IMG/VR virus record: IMGVR_UViG_3300015262_000026
Coordinates: 1 to 30,192 of that record
Strand: one strand, 5' to 3'
Source of the DNA: a virus
Length of the DNA stretch: 30,192 bases
Position 1 is the stretch's first letter. Every line of letters begins with the position of its first letter. Shown piece by piece: positions 7,974 to 15,055 of the stretch. The notes beneath the pieces are model-generated. The model saw only the letters and a program-made list of their open reading frames with translations, made no database searches and had not been told where the DNA came from. The position numbers were made by a program, and so were the translations under genes.

Positions 7974-9692
7974 GTGGCTCTGCCCAACGCAGAAGTGCTG
8001 TTCGGCGACTCGCCGGACGCACCCAAGCTCGCCAAGGGCGAGGTCGCGACCCGCTTCGACGCCCTGATGAAGGCCGTCGACGGCGCCCCGACCCGCACCC
8101 TCGGCCCGCAGGACGTCACCAACGCCTTCGCCGCCGGCCACGGGATCGACTTCACGCAGCAGCCGCGCTCGGCGTACGGCGTGCTGACGAAGGCTCTGGC
8201 CGCGCCGGAGCTGACGAAGGGCATCAGCGCGGAAGCCCTGGCCTCCGTCACATCGGCGCTGGACGAGCTGAAGGCGCAGCAGCCGGACCTCGTCAAGGAC
8301 ATCACCACCAGCAGCCCGGTCTCGACCGGTCTGGTGGCGTTCGACCTCGAGGCCCCGGCCAAGATGCTCACGCCGCGGCCGACTCCGCTGCGGAACCGGC
8401 TGCCGCGCCGTAAGGGCATCGGCACGTCGCACCGCTTCAAGCGGATCACCGGGTTCACGGGCACGGGCACCGGCGGCGTCGGCAACATCCACCCGGGTAT
8501 CGCCGACACCACGCAGACGAACTTCGCCCCCTCCGGCGCGTCGCAGTCGCTGTACTACGCGCGCGGCCCGAAGATCTCGTACGCGGGTGACGACCAGGTC
8601 GTCCCGTACAGCCAGTTCTCCGTGTCGGACGAGGTCACGTGGTCCGCGCAGTACGCCGGCCAGGGCTTCCAGGACATCCGTCAGCTGTCGCGGACGTCGC
8701 TGCTGTATTCGTCGATGCTGCTGGAGGAGCGCATGCTCCTCATGGGCCGCGGCACCGCGTCCGGGTTCCTCGGCGCGCTGTCCGCGCCGACCGGCGTCAC
8801 CGCGACCGCCCGCACCGCGGCCTCGGGCGAGACCGCCCTGACGGGTTTCACGACCGCCGTCTACGTCAAGGTCACGGCCGACGCCGGCGACTTCGGTCAG
8901 TCGGTCCTGTCCTCGGCTGCGACCGTCGCCGTGTCCGCCGGGCAGGTCGTCGACGTCACCGCGGTCCTCCCGGCGGGCGCTACCGGTATGCGCGTGTACG
9001 TGTCCACCGGCGCCTCCGACCCCGGCGACGCGTCCCGCTGGTACGCGGGCAAGTCCGGCTACAACCTGTTCACGCTGCAGGGCGCCCTCCCGACGTCGGG
9101 TACCGCTGCCTCGACGGTCACGGCGGACACGTCGGCGTACGCGAACGGCTACGACGGCATCCTGCCGGTGTGCACCGGCGCCAACAGTGGCTACGTCAAC
9201 CGGCTGAACGCCGCGCTGTCCACGGCCAACCCGGGTGTGGAGTGGCAGAACGCGTTCGCCGCGCTGTACCAGACCGTGAAGGCCGACCCGGACCGCACGC
9301 TGCTGAACGGCTCGGACCGTAAGCAGCTCTCCGACGCGCTGAAGACCAGCTCGTCGAGCAACTACCGGATGACCATCACGCAGGACGAGGTGTCCGGTGT
9401 GACCCTCGGCGACGTGGTCAACACCATCGTCAACGAGGTCACCGGCAAGGGCGTCTCGGTCGAGGTCCACCCGTGGATGCCGCAGGGCAACAGCGTGATC
9501 ATGTCCGACACGCTGCCGATCCCGGACTCCCAGGTCTCCGAGTGCTGGGCCGTGTGGAACGTCCAGGACCTCATGGGTATCGACTGGCCCGTCACCCAGT
9601 TCGCGTACGAGTCCAGCTCGTACTGGTACGGCACGCTCGTCCCGTACGCGCCCGCCTGGAACGGCGCGATCACGGGTATCAAGTCAGCCTAG
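7974..9692 (+). CDS. Major capsid protein with an inserted Ig/Fn3-like domain
   Basis: 572 aa; GTG 7974 is preceded by AAGGGAG at 7961-7967. The protein follows the protease/scaffold gene, where HK97-fold capsid proteins sit. The N-terminal ~115 residues are helical and charged, resembling a delta (scaffolding) domain removed by the prohead protease. The core contains SHRFKRITGFTG, an E-loop/spine-like region ending SLLYSSMLLEERMLLMGRG, and a C-terminal P/A domain with SDTLPIPDSQVSECWAVWNVQDLMGIDW. Residues ~265-370 (SAPTGVTATAR through RVYVSTG) interrupt the core with a Ser/Thr/Val-rich beta sandwich resembling fibronectin-III or Ig domains, likely displayed on the capsid surface. The call rests on position and texture, with no direct homology search. 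Confidence 0.88.
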   Translation: MALPNAEVLFGDSPDAPKLAKGEVATRFDALMKAVDGAPTRTLGPQDVTNAFAAGHGIDFTQQPRSAYGVLTKALAAPELTKGISAEALASVTSALDELKAQQPDLVKDITTSSPVSTGLVAFDLEAPAKMLTPRPTPLRNRLPRRKGIGTSHRFKRITGFTGTGTGGVGNIHPGIADTTQTNFAPSGASQSLYYARGPKISYAGDDQVVPYSQFSVSDEVTWSAQYAGQGFQDIRQLSRTSLLYSSMLLEERMLLMGRGTASGFLGALSAPTGVTATARTAASGETALTGFTTAVYVKVTADAGDFGQSVLSSAATVAVSAGQVVDVTAVLPAGATGMRVYVSTGASDPGDASRWYAGKSGYNLFTLQGALPTSGTAASTVTADTSAYANGYDGILPVCTGANSGYVNRLNAALSTANPGVEWQNAFAALYQTVKADPDRTLLNGSDRKQLSDALKTSSSSNYRMTITQDEVSGVTLGDVVNTIVNEVTGKGVSVEVHPWMPQGNSVIMSDTLPIPDSQVSECWAVWNVQDLMGIDWPVTQFAYESSSYWYGTLVPYAPAWNGAITGIKSA

Positions 9693-9702
9693 AGCGACGT
9701 CT

Positions 9703-9737
9703 GAAGGCCCGTGTCCCCATCTGAGGCGCGGGCCTTC
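9703..9737 (+). terminator. Strong stem-loop after the capsid gene
   Basis: A perfect 9-bp stem, GAAGGCCCG (9703-9711) with CGGGCCTTC (9729-9737), has a 17-nt loop and no T-tract after it. It starts 11 nt after the capsid stop and may attenuate transcription or protect the 3' end of capsid mRNA. Confidence 0.6.
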
Positions 9738-9760
9738 GGCGTTCCTGGAAGGAGACCGGC

Positions 9761-10033
9761 ATGGCGCGCATGTGCCTGCCCGACGGCGCCGTGCGCGGCG
9801 TCGACTTCGAAGGCGCCCGCACCGGCGCCCGCATGGGCTCGTACACGCCCAGCAGCGACGGCACCGTCACCGTCGACAACCCCCGCCACATCAAGGCGCT
9901 GCGCGAGATGGGCGCCTTCCCCGCGAACCTCGGCGGCCGGACAAGCGGCGGATACCGCTGCCCAGATTGCGGCTTCGCCGCCTACGTGAAGACGTGTTCC
10001 CGCTGCGGCGGGACCTGCGAGAGGGAGGGCTGA
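9761..10033 (+). CDS. Small zinc-ribbon protein
   Basis: 90 aa; ATG 9761 has GGAAGGAG at 9747-9754. The N-terminal half has LPDGAVRGVDFEGARTG and VDNPRHIKALREMGAF, a short globular region. The C-terminal third is a clear zinc ribbon: YRCPDCGF, then TCSRCGGTC, with two CxxC knuckles 14 residues apart. Similar small Zn-ribbon genes follow the capsid gene in many actinophages; their role is unknown to me. It is close to the next gene (1-nt gap), suggesting coupled translation. Confidence 0.85.
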   Translation: MARMCLPDGAVRGVDFEGARTGARMGSYTPSSDGTVTVDNPRHIKALREMGAFPANLGGRTSGGYRCPDCGFAAYVKTCSRCGGTCEREG

Positions 10034-10034
10034 C

Positions 10035-10340
10035 ATGCCCCCGAGGAAGCGCGCCGCAAGCGCACCGAAGACCGAAGAGCCCGACGAGCAGACCCTCGAG
10101 GCGCCCGCCGAGGCCGAAGCCGGCGGCGGGGACGAGGCTGCCGCTGAGGCACCCGTCGAATCCGTGGCCGAGGAGTCTGCCCAGCCGGACGAGTCCGACG
10201 GCGAGCAGACCCGCAGCGACGTCCAGACCGGCGGCGAGCCGTGCGGCTACTGCTTCCCGGGCGGCTGGGCAGCCAAGGCCGACACCGTGGGCGCGCTCGG
10301 CTGCGAGCACGGCACCTGGCAGCGCGACCCTGTCAACTGA
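10035..10340 (+). CDS. Small acidic protein with C-terminal Cys cluster
   Basis: 101 aa; ATG 10035 lies one base after the previous stop with GAGGGAGG just upstream. The first ~65 residues are low-complexity, Ala/Glu/Asp/Pro-rich and very acidic after a basic PPRKRAA start, so probably disordered. The C-terminus is conserved-looking (GEPCGYCFPGGWA, then LGCEHGTWQRDP), with C-x-x-C and C-x-H that could form a small metal site. It sits between capsid and connector genes, so a head or neck accessory role is possible. No family recognised. Confidence 0.75.
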   Translation: MPPRKRAASAPKTEEPDEQTLEAPAEAEAGGGDEAAAEAPVESVAEESAQPDESDGEQTRSDVQTGGEPCGYCFPGGWAAKADTVGALGCEHGTWQRDPVN

Positions 10341-10387
10341 GCCCACCGCCAGCCTGACCGTCCTCGACCGGTGAAGGGAGGCGGCTG

Positions 10388-11275
10388 GTGCCTTCCATCC
10401 CGTACGTGTCCGCTGCCGCGTTCAAGGCTCACCCCACCTACCTCGACGTGGACGATCTGCGTTCCGGTTCGTACCTGGACGCCGATCAGACTGCCGAGTT
10501 GGTCAATATCCTGCTCATGGCGTCGGACTGGGCTGACAACCGGTGCGGTCAGAATCTGGGCGCCCACGTCGTCGTGCAGAACTGCCGGGCCCGCTTCGAC
10601 CGGTACGGCAACCTGCGTATCCACGCCGACAACTCGCCTGTCCTGTCGGTGCTGTCGGTTGGCTACGGCTGGTCTCCGACGGCGCTGACCACGGTCAGCG
10701 TCACCTCGGCGTGGGTGGAGGACGGCCAGCAGATCGTCATCCCTCTCGGTGGGGGCGGAGGCGCCTGGTCGGGGTCCTTGCAGTTCGGTTCGCCCACTCC
10801 TGGCGGCGAGGCGTTCGTGCAGCTCACGTACATCGCCGGATGGGTGGCGAGTCAGCTGTCGGCGGCCGCCACCGCGGGAGCAATCACGCTGATGGTGGCC
10901 GATCCGACGGGCATCGTGCCGGGCGGCAGCTACCGCATCTGGGAGCCGGGCGCCGAGGAGGACGTGACCGTCTCAGCGAGCTGGGTTCCGCCGGCTCCGG
11001 CTGTGCCGACCATGGCGACGGCGGTGTCGCTGGCGGTGCCGACGGTGTATGCCCACGAGCCGGCCCACGACTTCTCTGGGATGCCGTCGGACGTGCGTCT
11101 CGCGGTCACCAACTACGCGGTGTCGACGCTGATGCGGCCAGACACCGCACGCGAGGACTCCTACCCGGACACGCAGCTGTCGTCTGGGACCCGGCAGAAC
11201 GATCCACGGCAGGACGGGTCGGGCCTGGTCGCGGAGGCCGAGCGGATCTTGTCTCGATACCAGCGCATTCGCTAG
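10388..11275 (+). CDS. Head-tail connector (adaptor) protein with an inserted beta module
   Basis: 295 aa; GTG 10388 has AAGGGAGG at 10374-10381. The N-terminus (YVSAAAFKAHPTYLDVDDLRSG, then QTAELVNILLMASDWADNRC) and the C-terminus (PSDVRLAVTNYAVSTLMRPD and AERILSRYQRIR) have the helical pattern of HK97 gp6/SPP1 gp15-type adaptors, which sit under the portal ring. Between them, residues ~156-226 (about 10855-11065) form a beta module: TAGAITLMVADPTGIVPGG, a central acidic EEDVTVSA, and a terminal YAHEPAH. A related module recurs in the tail tube and the large minor tail protein. The stop is 8 nt before the next GTG. Confidence 0.75.
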   Translation: MPSIPYVSAAAFKAHPTYLDVDDLRSGSYLDADQTAELVNILLMASDWADNRCGQNLGAHVVVQNCRARFDRYGNLRIHADNSPVLSVLSVGYGWSPTALTTVSVTSAWVEDGQQIVIPLGGGGGAWSGSLQFGSPTPGGEAFVQLTYIAGWVASQLSAAATAGAITLMVADPTGIVPGGSYRIWEPGAEEDVTVSASWVPPAPAVPTMATAVSLAVPTVYAHEPAHDFSGMPSDVRLAVTNYAVSTLMRPDTAREDSYPDTQLSSGTRQNDPRQDGSGLVAEAERILSRYQRIR

Positions 11276-11283
11276 GGGGCCGG

Positions 11284-11820
11284 GTGAGCATTCAGACGGT
11301 CCTGGACGGCATCTGCCGTTATTACGGCGGTCCGTATGACCCGCAGACCCGCACCTATCGTTCCTCGCCGCTGTCCCAGTACGGCGTCGGCGTCGTACGC
11401 CGGGCGTGGGCCAAGCGCGACGACCACAACGACTACTTCCACGGCCAGTCCGCTGGAGCGCAGACGGGCTGCATGATGGTCGTCTTCATCCCCCGCAGCA
11501 CCGAGACCCGCTTTACCGTGGGCGGCGCCCACGGCGGCCAGAAGAACGTGGTCTATGAGGTGCAGCTCTGCTGCTTCACCCGCTCGCGCACACCCCACGC
11601 CGAAGACGCCCAGGACGACGTCTACGCCCTACGGGACGCCCTGGTGGACCACCTCCACTTGGACCGCACCCTGGGCGGAGCCGTCTTCGAGGCCGGTGAG
11701 CACGTCGACGGCGGTAGCGGCTCGATCGACTTCGAGTACGGGCAGCCGGAGACGAAGGCGGAACTGACGAAGAGCTTCCTACTTATGACGTTCCCGGCGC
11801 TTGAGATCATCAACGCCTGA
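11284..11820 (+). CDS. Probable tail terminator / minor neck protein
   Basis: 178 aa; GTG 11284 follows AGGGGG at 11274-11279, close to the connector stop. The sequence begins SIQTVLDGICRYYGGPYD and has a central beta region (CMMVVFIPRSTETRFTV). The second half, DVYALRDALVDHLHLDRTLGG then a terminal beta strand KSFLLMTFPALEI, resembles tail terminator proteins, which cap the tail tube and join it to the head. The place between connector and tail tube supports this. Identification is by pattern and synteny only; a head-closure protein is the main alternative. Confidence 0.65.
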   Translation: MSIQTVLDGICRYYGGPYDPQTRTYRSSPLSQYGVGVVRRAWAKRDDHNDYFHGQSAGAQTGCMMVVFIPRSTETRFTVGGAHGGQKNVVYEVQLCCFTRSRTPHAEDAQDDVYALRDALVDHLHLDRTLGGAVFEAGEHVDGGSGSIDFEYGQPETKAELTKSFLLMTFPALEIINA

Positions 11821-11832
11821 CGGGGCGCTGCT

Positions 11833-12093
11833 CTAGCCCGGATAGGCGTCGCCGAGCACCTCACGCCGCGCCTGCTCGGCCTTCCGGTTCAGCGCGTTCG
11901 TCATCCGGAACAGCGCCACCGTCAACGCGAGGAATACGACGACGAGCAGCACCTGCGTGATGGCACTGACCACGGCCACGTTCTTCGTGGCGTTGGCGAT
12001 CATCAGCATGATGAAGTTCCCCGCGATCCAGCCCATCCAGATCCTGAACTTCTCGACCCTCACGGCCTTCTGGACGTCGCTGTAACTCGCCAT
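11833..12093 (-). CDS. Lone minus-strand two-helix membrane protein (moron-like)
   Basis: 86 aa on the reverse strand; start ATG at 12093-12091 with a G-run (12106-12101) as a weak ribosome binding site. Upstream codons in the same frame are arginine-rich and unlikely to be real. After a polar amphipathic start (ASYSDVQKAVRVEKFRIW) come two hydrophobic segments, about residues 18-36 (MGWIAGNFIMLMIANA) and 43-64 (AITQVLLVVVFLALTVALF), then a basic tail (NALNRKAEQARREVLGDAYPG). It is the only supported minus-strand gene, ends 13 nt from the convergent upstream gene, and interrupts the block between the connector and tail-tube genes. This fits an independently expressed cargo gene that could alter the host membrane (for example exclusion or lysis control); that role is speculation. 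Confidence 0.7.
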   Translation of the reverse strand: MASYSDVQKAVRVEKFRIWMGWIAGNFIMLMIANATKNVAVVSAITQVLLVVVFLALTVALFRMTNALNRKAEQARREVLGDAYPG

Positions 12094-12239
12094 TGCATTA
12101 CCCCCCAAGAGCGTTCCTGCTGATCTCGGCATGATGCTCGCCCATTCGGGCCTCGTGTAGGCGCTGTGTCCATGTTGTGACCGGGTCGCGCCGATTACCC
12201 GCTTCTCCCTTTCTCGTTGTCGCCGGACTGGAGTTCCGC
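12094..12239. other. Divergent intergenic region between the minus-strand gene and the tail operon
   Basis: This 146-nt gap must hold the promoter and leader of the minus-strand membrane gene and the leader of the + strand gene at 12240. I looked for -35/-10 pairs on both strands and found none convincing; TTGTGA at 12175-12180 has no well-spaced -10. No long hairpin was seen. Confidence 0.5.
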
Positions 12240-12617
12240 ATGCCCGCGAAGCCTGCCCAAGAGTCGGAGCGCACTCCGGCCGCCACCCGTACCAGCGAAC
12301 CCGCCGACGCCCCCGGGCCCGACACGACCGCACCGAAGGCCGCCGCGGAACCGGACGAGGTACCCGAGGGCCGACTCCCGGCCGGTGTCTACGAGTTCGT
12401 CGGCACCGTGGCCACCCAGTACCTCGACGTGCCGCTCACCGCGCACCCCGAGATCCCCGGCCGCGACGCCACCGACGACGAGGCCGCCGTGCCGGCCATC
12501 CCGGCGACGGTCTTCCACTGGCCGTTCAGCGCCCCCGGAGACGGCCGCTGGAAGTCCAGCAAGAAGAAGCCCAACCAGCAGCCGGACAACGCCCCGGCCG
12601 ACTCCGAAGGGGAGTGA
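12240..12617 (+). CDS. Small protein before the tail tube gene, unknown function
   Basis: 125 aa; ATG 12240 has GGAG at 12230-12233. The first ~45 residues are Pro/Ala/Thr/Glu-rich and probably disordered. The core, GRLPAGVYEFVGTVATQYLDV through ATVFHWPFSAPGDGRW (split here by a variable loop), is beta-rich, and the tail is basic then acidic (KSSKKKPNQQPDN). Its stop is 3 nt before the tail tube GTG, so the two are probably co-translated. By position it could be a neck or tail-completion component. I do not recognise the family. Confidence 0.75.
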   Translation: MPAKPAQESERTPAATRTSEPADAPGPDTTAPKAAAEPDEVPEGRLPAGVYEFVGTVATQYLDVPLTAHPEIPGRDATDDEAAVPAIPATVFHWPFSAPGDGRWKSSKKKPNQQPDNAPADSEGE

Positions 12618-12620
12618 CCG

Positions 12621-13871
12621 GTGGTCGCCACCTACGCATCCACGAAGCAGTTCGTCGGCATCGCGCCCGAGACCGCGCAGGGCACTGCGGTCGCGATGAC
12701 CACCACGCAGCTCCTGACCACGTTCACGCCGTCCGACAAGCCGACGTTCCTCAAGGACCAGTCGTGGCGCGGCTCGATGGGTACCGACGCGTTCGCGCAG
12801 ATCCTCGGCGTTGGCACCGCCGACGTCAGCCTCGGCGGCCCCGTGTACGGGGACACGGCCGGGTTCTGGCTGCGGAACATCCTCGGGGACGTCGCCACGA
12901 CGGGCACGCCGACCGGGACCGGTTCCACGACGCTGTCCGCGCAGGCCGCGGCCGGGGCCACGTCGATCTCGACAGTGGCGTCGATCCCGGCGGCCACGCT
13001 GGTACAGATCGGCACCGGGGCCACCGCCGAGATCGTCACCACCGGCACCCCGTCCGGGGCGGGCCCCTACACCATCCCGATCACCACCCCGACGACGGGC
13101 CTGGCCTATGCGCACGCCTCCGCGCAGACTGCCGTCCCGGTGCAGTCGGCGGGCCCGTTCACCTACGCGTGGTCGCTGCTGAACTCCGGTGGCGGGCAGC
13201 CCGTCAGCCACACCCTCACCCACTCCCTGGGCCCCACCGCTACGGTGGGCGCCCGCCAGTACCCGGGCTTCTGCCTCAGCCAGTGCAACTTCACGTTCAA
13301 CGCCGAATCCGAGCTGTTCGCGTGGACGGGGCAGGGCACGTCGTGGCCGTCGGTGGCCGCCGGGTCGGCGCCGACCGCGAACCCGACCACCGTCTTGCCG
13401 ACCGCTTCCTGGCGCACGAAGGTCGGCATCGGCGGCCCGGCATCCGGCGGCACCCTGGTCAACACGGTGATGGACGGTGAGGTCGACATCACCCGGGAGT
13501 TGCAGCCGGTGTTCACCGCGACCGGTGTGCGTACCCCGTACATCATCCAGCGCGGCGGCCTCTCCGTGGCCGGGAAGCTGAACTTCGGGGCGGTGTCCGA
13601 CGAGAGTGTCCTGCTGTACATGTTGAACAACACGCAGCCCCAGGTGCAGATCGTGTGCGACAACGGTGGCGTCGGCGCCGCCCAGGTCGTCGTCCAGATC
13701 GACATGCAGTCCGCGGTGTTCACGCAGGCCGACCCCGACACCTCGAAGGCCGCCGTCGGCTACCAGGCCAGCTTCCAGGCCAACTTCAACACCACGAACG
13801 CGGGCGGCTCCGGCGGCCAGTCCCCGGTCAAGGTGTCCGTCACCTGCGCCGTCGCCCCCGGCAGCTTCTGA
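12621..13871 (+). CDS. Major tail (tube) protein
   Basis: 416 aa; GTG 12621 follows AAGGGGAG at 12607-12614. The start, STKQFVGIAPETAQGTAVA, is typical of actinophage tail tube subunits, as are the DGEVDITRELQPVF region and the closing ASFQANFNTTNAGGSGGQSP. The subunits stack as hexamers around the tape measure. Residues ~103-172 (about 12926-13141) form an inserted beta module: AAGATSISTVASIPAATLV, IGTGATAEIVTTG, then LAYAHASAQTAV. A related module is present in the connector and the large tail protein. A very strong hairpin follows the gene, as after the capsid gene. Confidence 0.85.
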   Translation: MVATYASTKQFVGIAPETAQGTAVAMTTTQLLTTFTPSDKPTFLKDQSWRGSMGTDAFAQILGVGTADVSLGGPVYGDTAGFWLRNILGDVATTGTPTGTGSTTLSAQAAAGATSISTVASIPAATLVQIGTGATAEIVTTGTPSGAGPYTIPITTPTTGLAYAHASAQTAVPVQSAGPFTYAWSLLNSGGGQPVSHTLTHSLGPTATVGARQYPGFCLSQCNFTFNAESELFAWTGQGTSWPSVAAGSAPTANPTTVLPTASWRTKVGIGGPASGGTLVNTVMDGEVDITRELQPVFTATGVRTPYIIQRGGLSVAGKLNFGAVSDESVLLYMLNNTQPQVQIVCDNGGVGAAQVVVQIDMQSAVFTQADPDTSKAAVGYQASFQANFNTTNAGGSGGQSPVKVSVTCAVAPGSF

Positions 13872-13900
13872 GCGTCCCGTCTCGCGCCATCCCATTTGAC

Positions 13901-13936
13901 TGCGGCCCCGGAGCCGGACGGGACTCCGGGGCCGCA
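13901..13936 (+). terminator. Very strong stem-loop after the tail tube gene
   Basis: A perfect 13-bp stem, TGCGGCCCCGGAG (13901-13913) with CTCCGGGGCCGCA (13924-13936), closes a 10-nt loop. No T-tract follows. It lies 29 nt after the tail tube stop. It may be an actinomycete-type terminator without a U-run, or an mRNA 3'-end stabiliser for an abundant transcript. Confidence 0.7.
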
Positions 13937-13964
13937 CCCTCCCGTCCACCTGAAAGGCACCACC

Positions 13965-14327
13965 ATGTCCGAGCGCCAGCCCCTGGCCACCGAAGGCTCC
14001 TGGGTCCAGATCCGCGACCCCCACACGCTGAAGTCCGGAGACAAACGGCGCGTCCTGCGCGCGATCCGCGACAACGCCGAAGCCGGCGAGGTCGCCCTCA
14101 GCATGCTCGACGCGATCGCCACCGTCGCCGTCGAGGCGTGGAGCCTGCCACTCCCGGTCCCGTCGCAGGACATCAAGGTCCTGGACCTGATGGAGATCGG
14201 CGACTACGACAAGCTGTCGACGCTGCTCGGGCCGACACAGGACGCCCTGTTCCCGACCCCGGTCGAGGAGACCCCCGAGCAGGAGGCCGACGAAGCGTCC
14301 CCTACCGAGCCTTCCGCCGGATCGTAG
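13965..14327 (+). CDS. Tail assembly chaperone, short form (gpG-like)
   Basis: 120 aa; ATG 13965 has GAAAGG at 13952-13957. It lies between the tail tube and tape measure genes, where siphophages encode chaperones that coat the tape measure during tail assembly. The sequence is helical, with QIRDPHTLKSGDKRRVLRAI, AEAGEVALSMLDAIATVAVEAW and an acidic, Pro/Thr-rich end, as usual for G-type chaperones. A second open frame (-1) overlaps its 3' end and continues to 14563, consistent with a G/GT arrangement made by programmed frameshifting, well known from phage lambda and many siphophages. Confidence 0.85.
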   Translation: MSERQPLATEGSWVQIRDPHTLKSGDKRRVLRAIRDNAEAGEVALSMLDAIATVAVEAWSLPLPVPSQDIKVLDLMEIGDYDKLSTLLGPTQDALFPTPVEETPEQEADEASPTEPSAGS

Positions 14328-14563
14328 CCCGGTTGGAAGGACGCCCCATCCCCGGCAGCGACACCATCCCGATGACGCTGCTGGAACAGGTCGCCGACTA
14401 CGCCTGGTTCGCGGAGCGGTGGGGCTGGCCCCCGTCCGTGGTGGACGAGCAGCCCGCATGGATCGTCGAGCGGCTGCCGACCCTTGCGATCGCATTCGAC
14501 GAGGCGAAGGCGACCGCGCAGGAGCAGGCCAACGCGCAGGCCGCCCAGCAGCAAGGGGGGTAA
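14273..14563 (+). CDS. Tail assembly chaperone GT extension (-1 frame)
   Basis: This frame has no start codon with a ribosome binding site, but its codons after ~14300 are clearly coding: PYRAFRRIVARLEGRPIP, then TLLEQVADYAWFAERWGWPP and IVERLPTLAIAFDEA, ending Gln/Ala-rich at TAA 14561-14563. It is expected as a C-terminal fusion to the 120-aa chaperone. No perfect X-XXY-YYZ heptamer is present in the overlap. The best slip candidates are the C5 run 14272-14276 (Pro CCC can re-pair one base back) and the C4 run 14299-14302 (CCT to CCC). The coordinates here cover the zone where the shift must occur plus the extension. Reinitiation is less likely because no start site is visible. Confidence 0.7.
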   Translation, partial: PRAGGRRSVPYRAFRRIVARLEGRPIPGSDTIPMTLLEQVADYAWFAERWGWPPSVVDEQPAWIVERLPTLAIAFDEAKATAQEQANAQAAQQQGG

Positions 14564-14568
14564 CCCCG

Positions 14569-15015
14569 GTGGATGTCAGCGTGAACGTCCAGGGCGCCGA
14601 TCAGCTCGCGGCCGCCCTGGACCGGATGGCGCTGCGGGTCCGCACCGCGACCCGCTCCGGCGCCAAGGACGGGATCCGGCTCGTGCAGCGGCGCGCGTTC
14701 GTGCAGCTGTCGCGCTACTCCCACCCCCCGCACACGCCCACCCCGTCACCGCCCGGCCAGCCCCCCGCCCGGATCAGCGGGCATCTGCGGGGCGGCCTGT
14801 CCCCGACCGGGCCGTATCCGACCGGTGGGGGCTTCGGCGGGAAGATCGGGCCGACGGCCGTGTACTCGCGCATCCAGGAACTCGGCGGGCAGACCGGCCG
14901 CAACCACTCCGTGACGCTGCCACCGCGCCCCTACATGCGGCCCGTCCACAGGCAGGTCATCGCCGACGGATCGCTGCGCCGTGTGTTCATCGGCGCCTGG
15001 CGCCGCGCCCTGTAA
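14569..15015 (+). CDS. HK97 gp10-like head-tail joining / tail completion protein
   Basis: 148 aa; GTG 14569 follows AAGGGGGG at 14553-14560. The pattern matches the HK97 gp10 family: an N-terminal helix VNVQGADQLAAALDRMA, the central SGHLRGGLSP signature, GPTAVYSRIQELGG, and near the end LPPRPYMRPVHRQV, then a short C-terminal helix. Members usually join tail to head and lie upstream of the tail tube gene. Here it lies between the chaperone and the tape measure, which is unusual order. Confidence 0.75.
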   Translation: MDVSVNVQGADQLAAALDRMALRVRTATRSGAKDGIRLVQRRAFVQLSRYSHPPHTPTPSPPGQPPARISGHLRGGLSPTGPYPTGGGFGGKIGPTAVYSRIQELGGQTGRNHSVTLPPRPYMRPVHRQVIADGSLRRVFIGAWRRAL

Positions 15016-15055
15016 CCCCGGTCACCGCTTGAACATCTGAAGAGGGGGCTGGGCT

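Noticed and set aside
7958-8413. 151-aa frame from ATG 7958
   Set aside because: It overlaps the capsid gene in another frame; the AAGGGAG just after this ATG serves GTG 7974.
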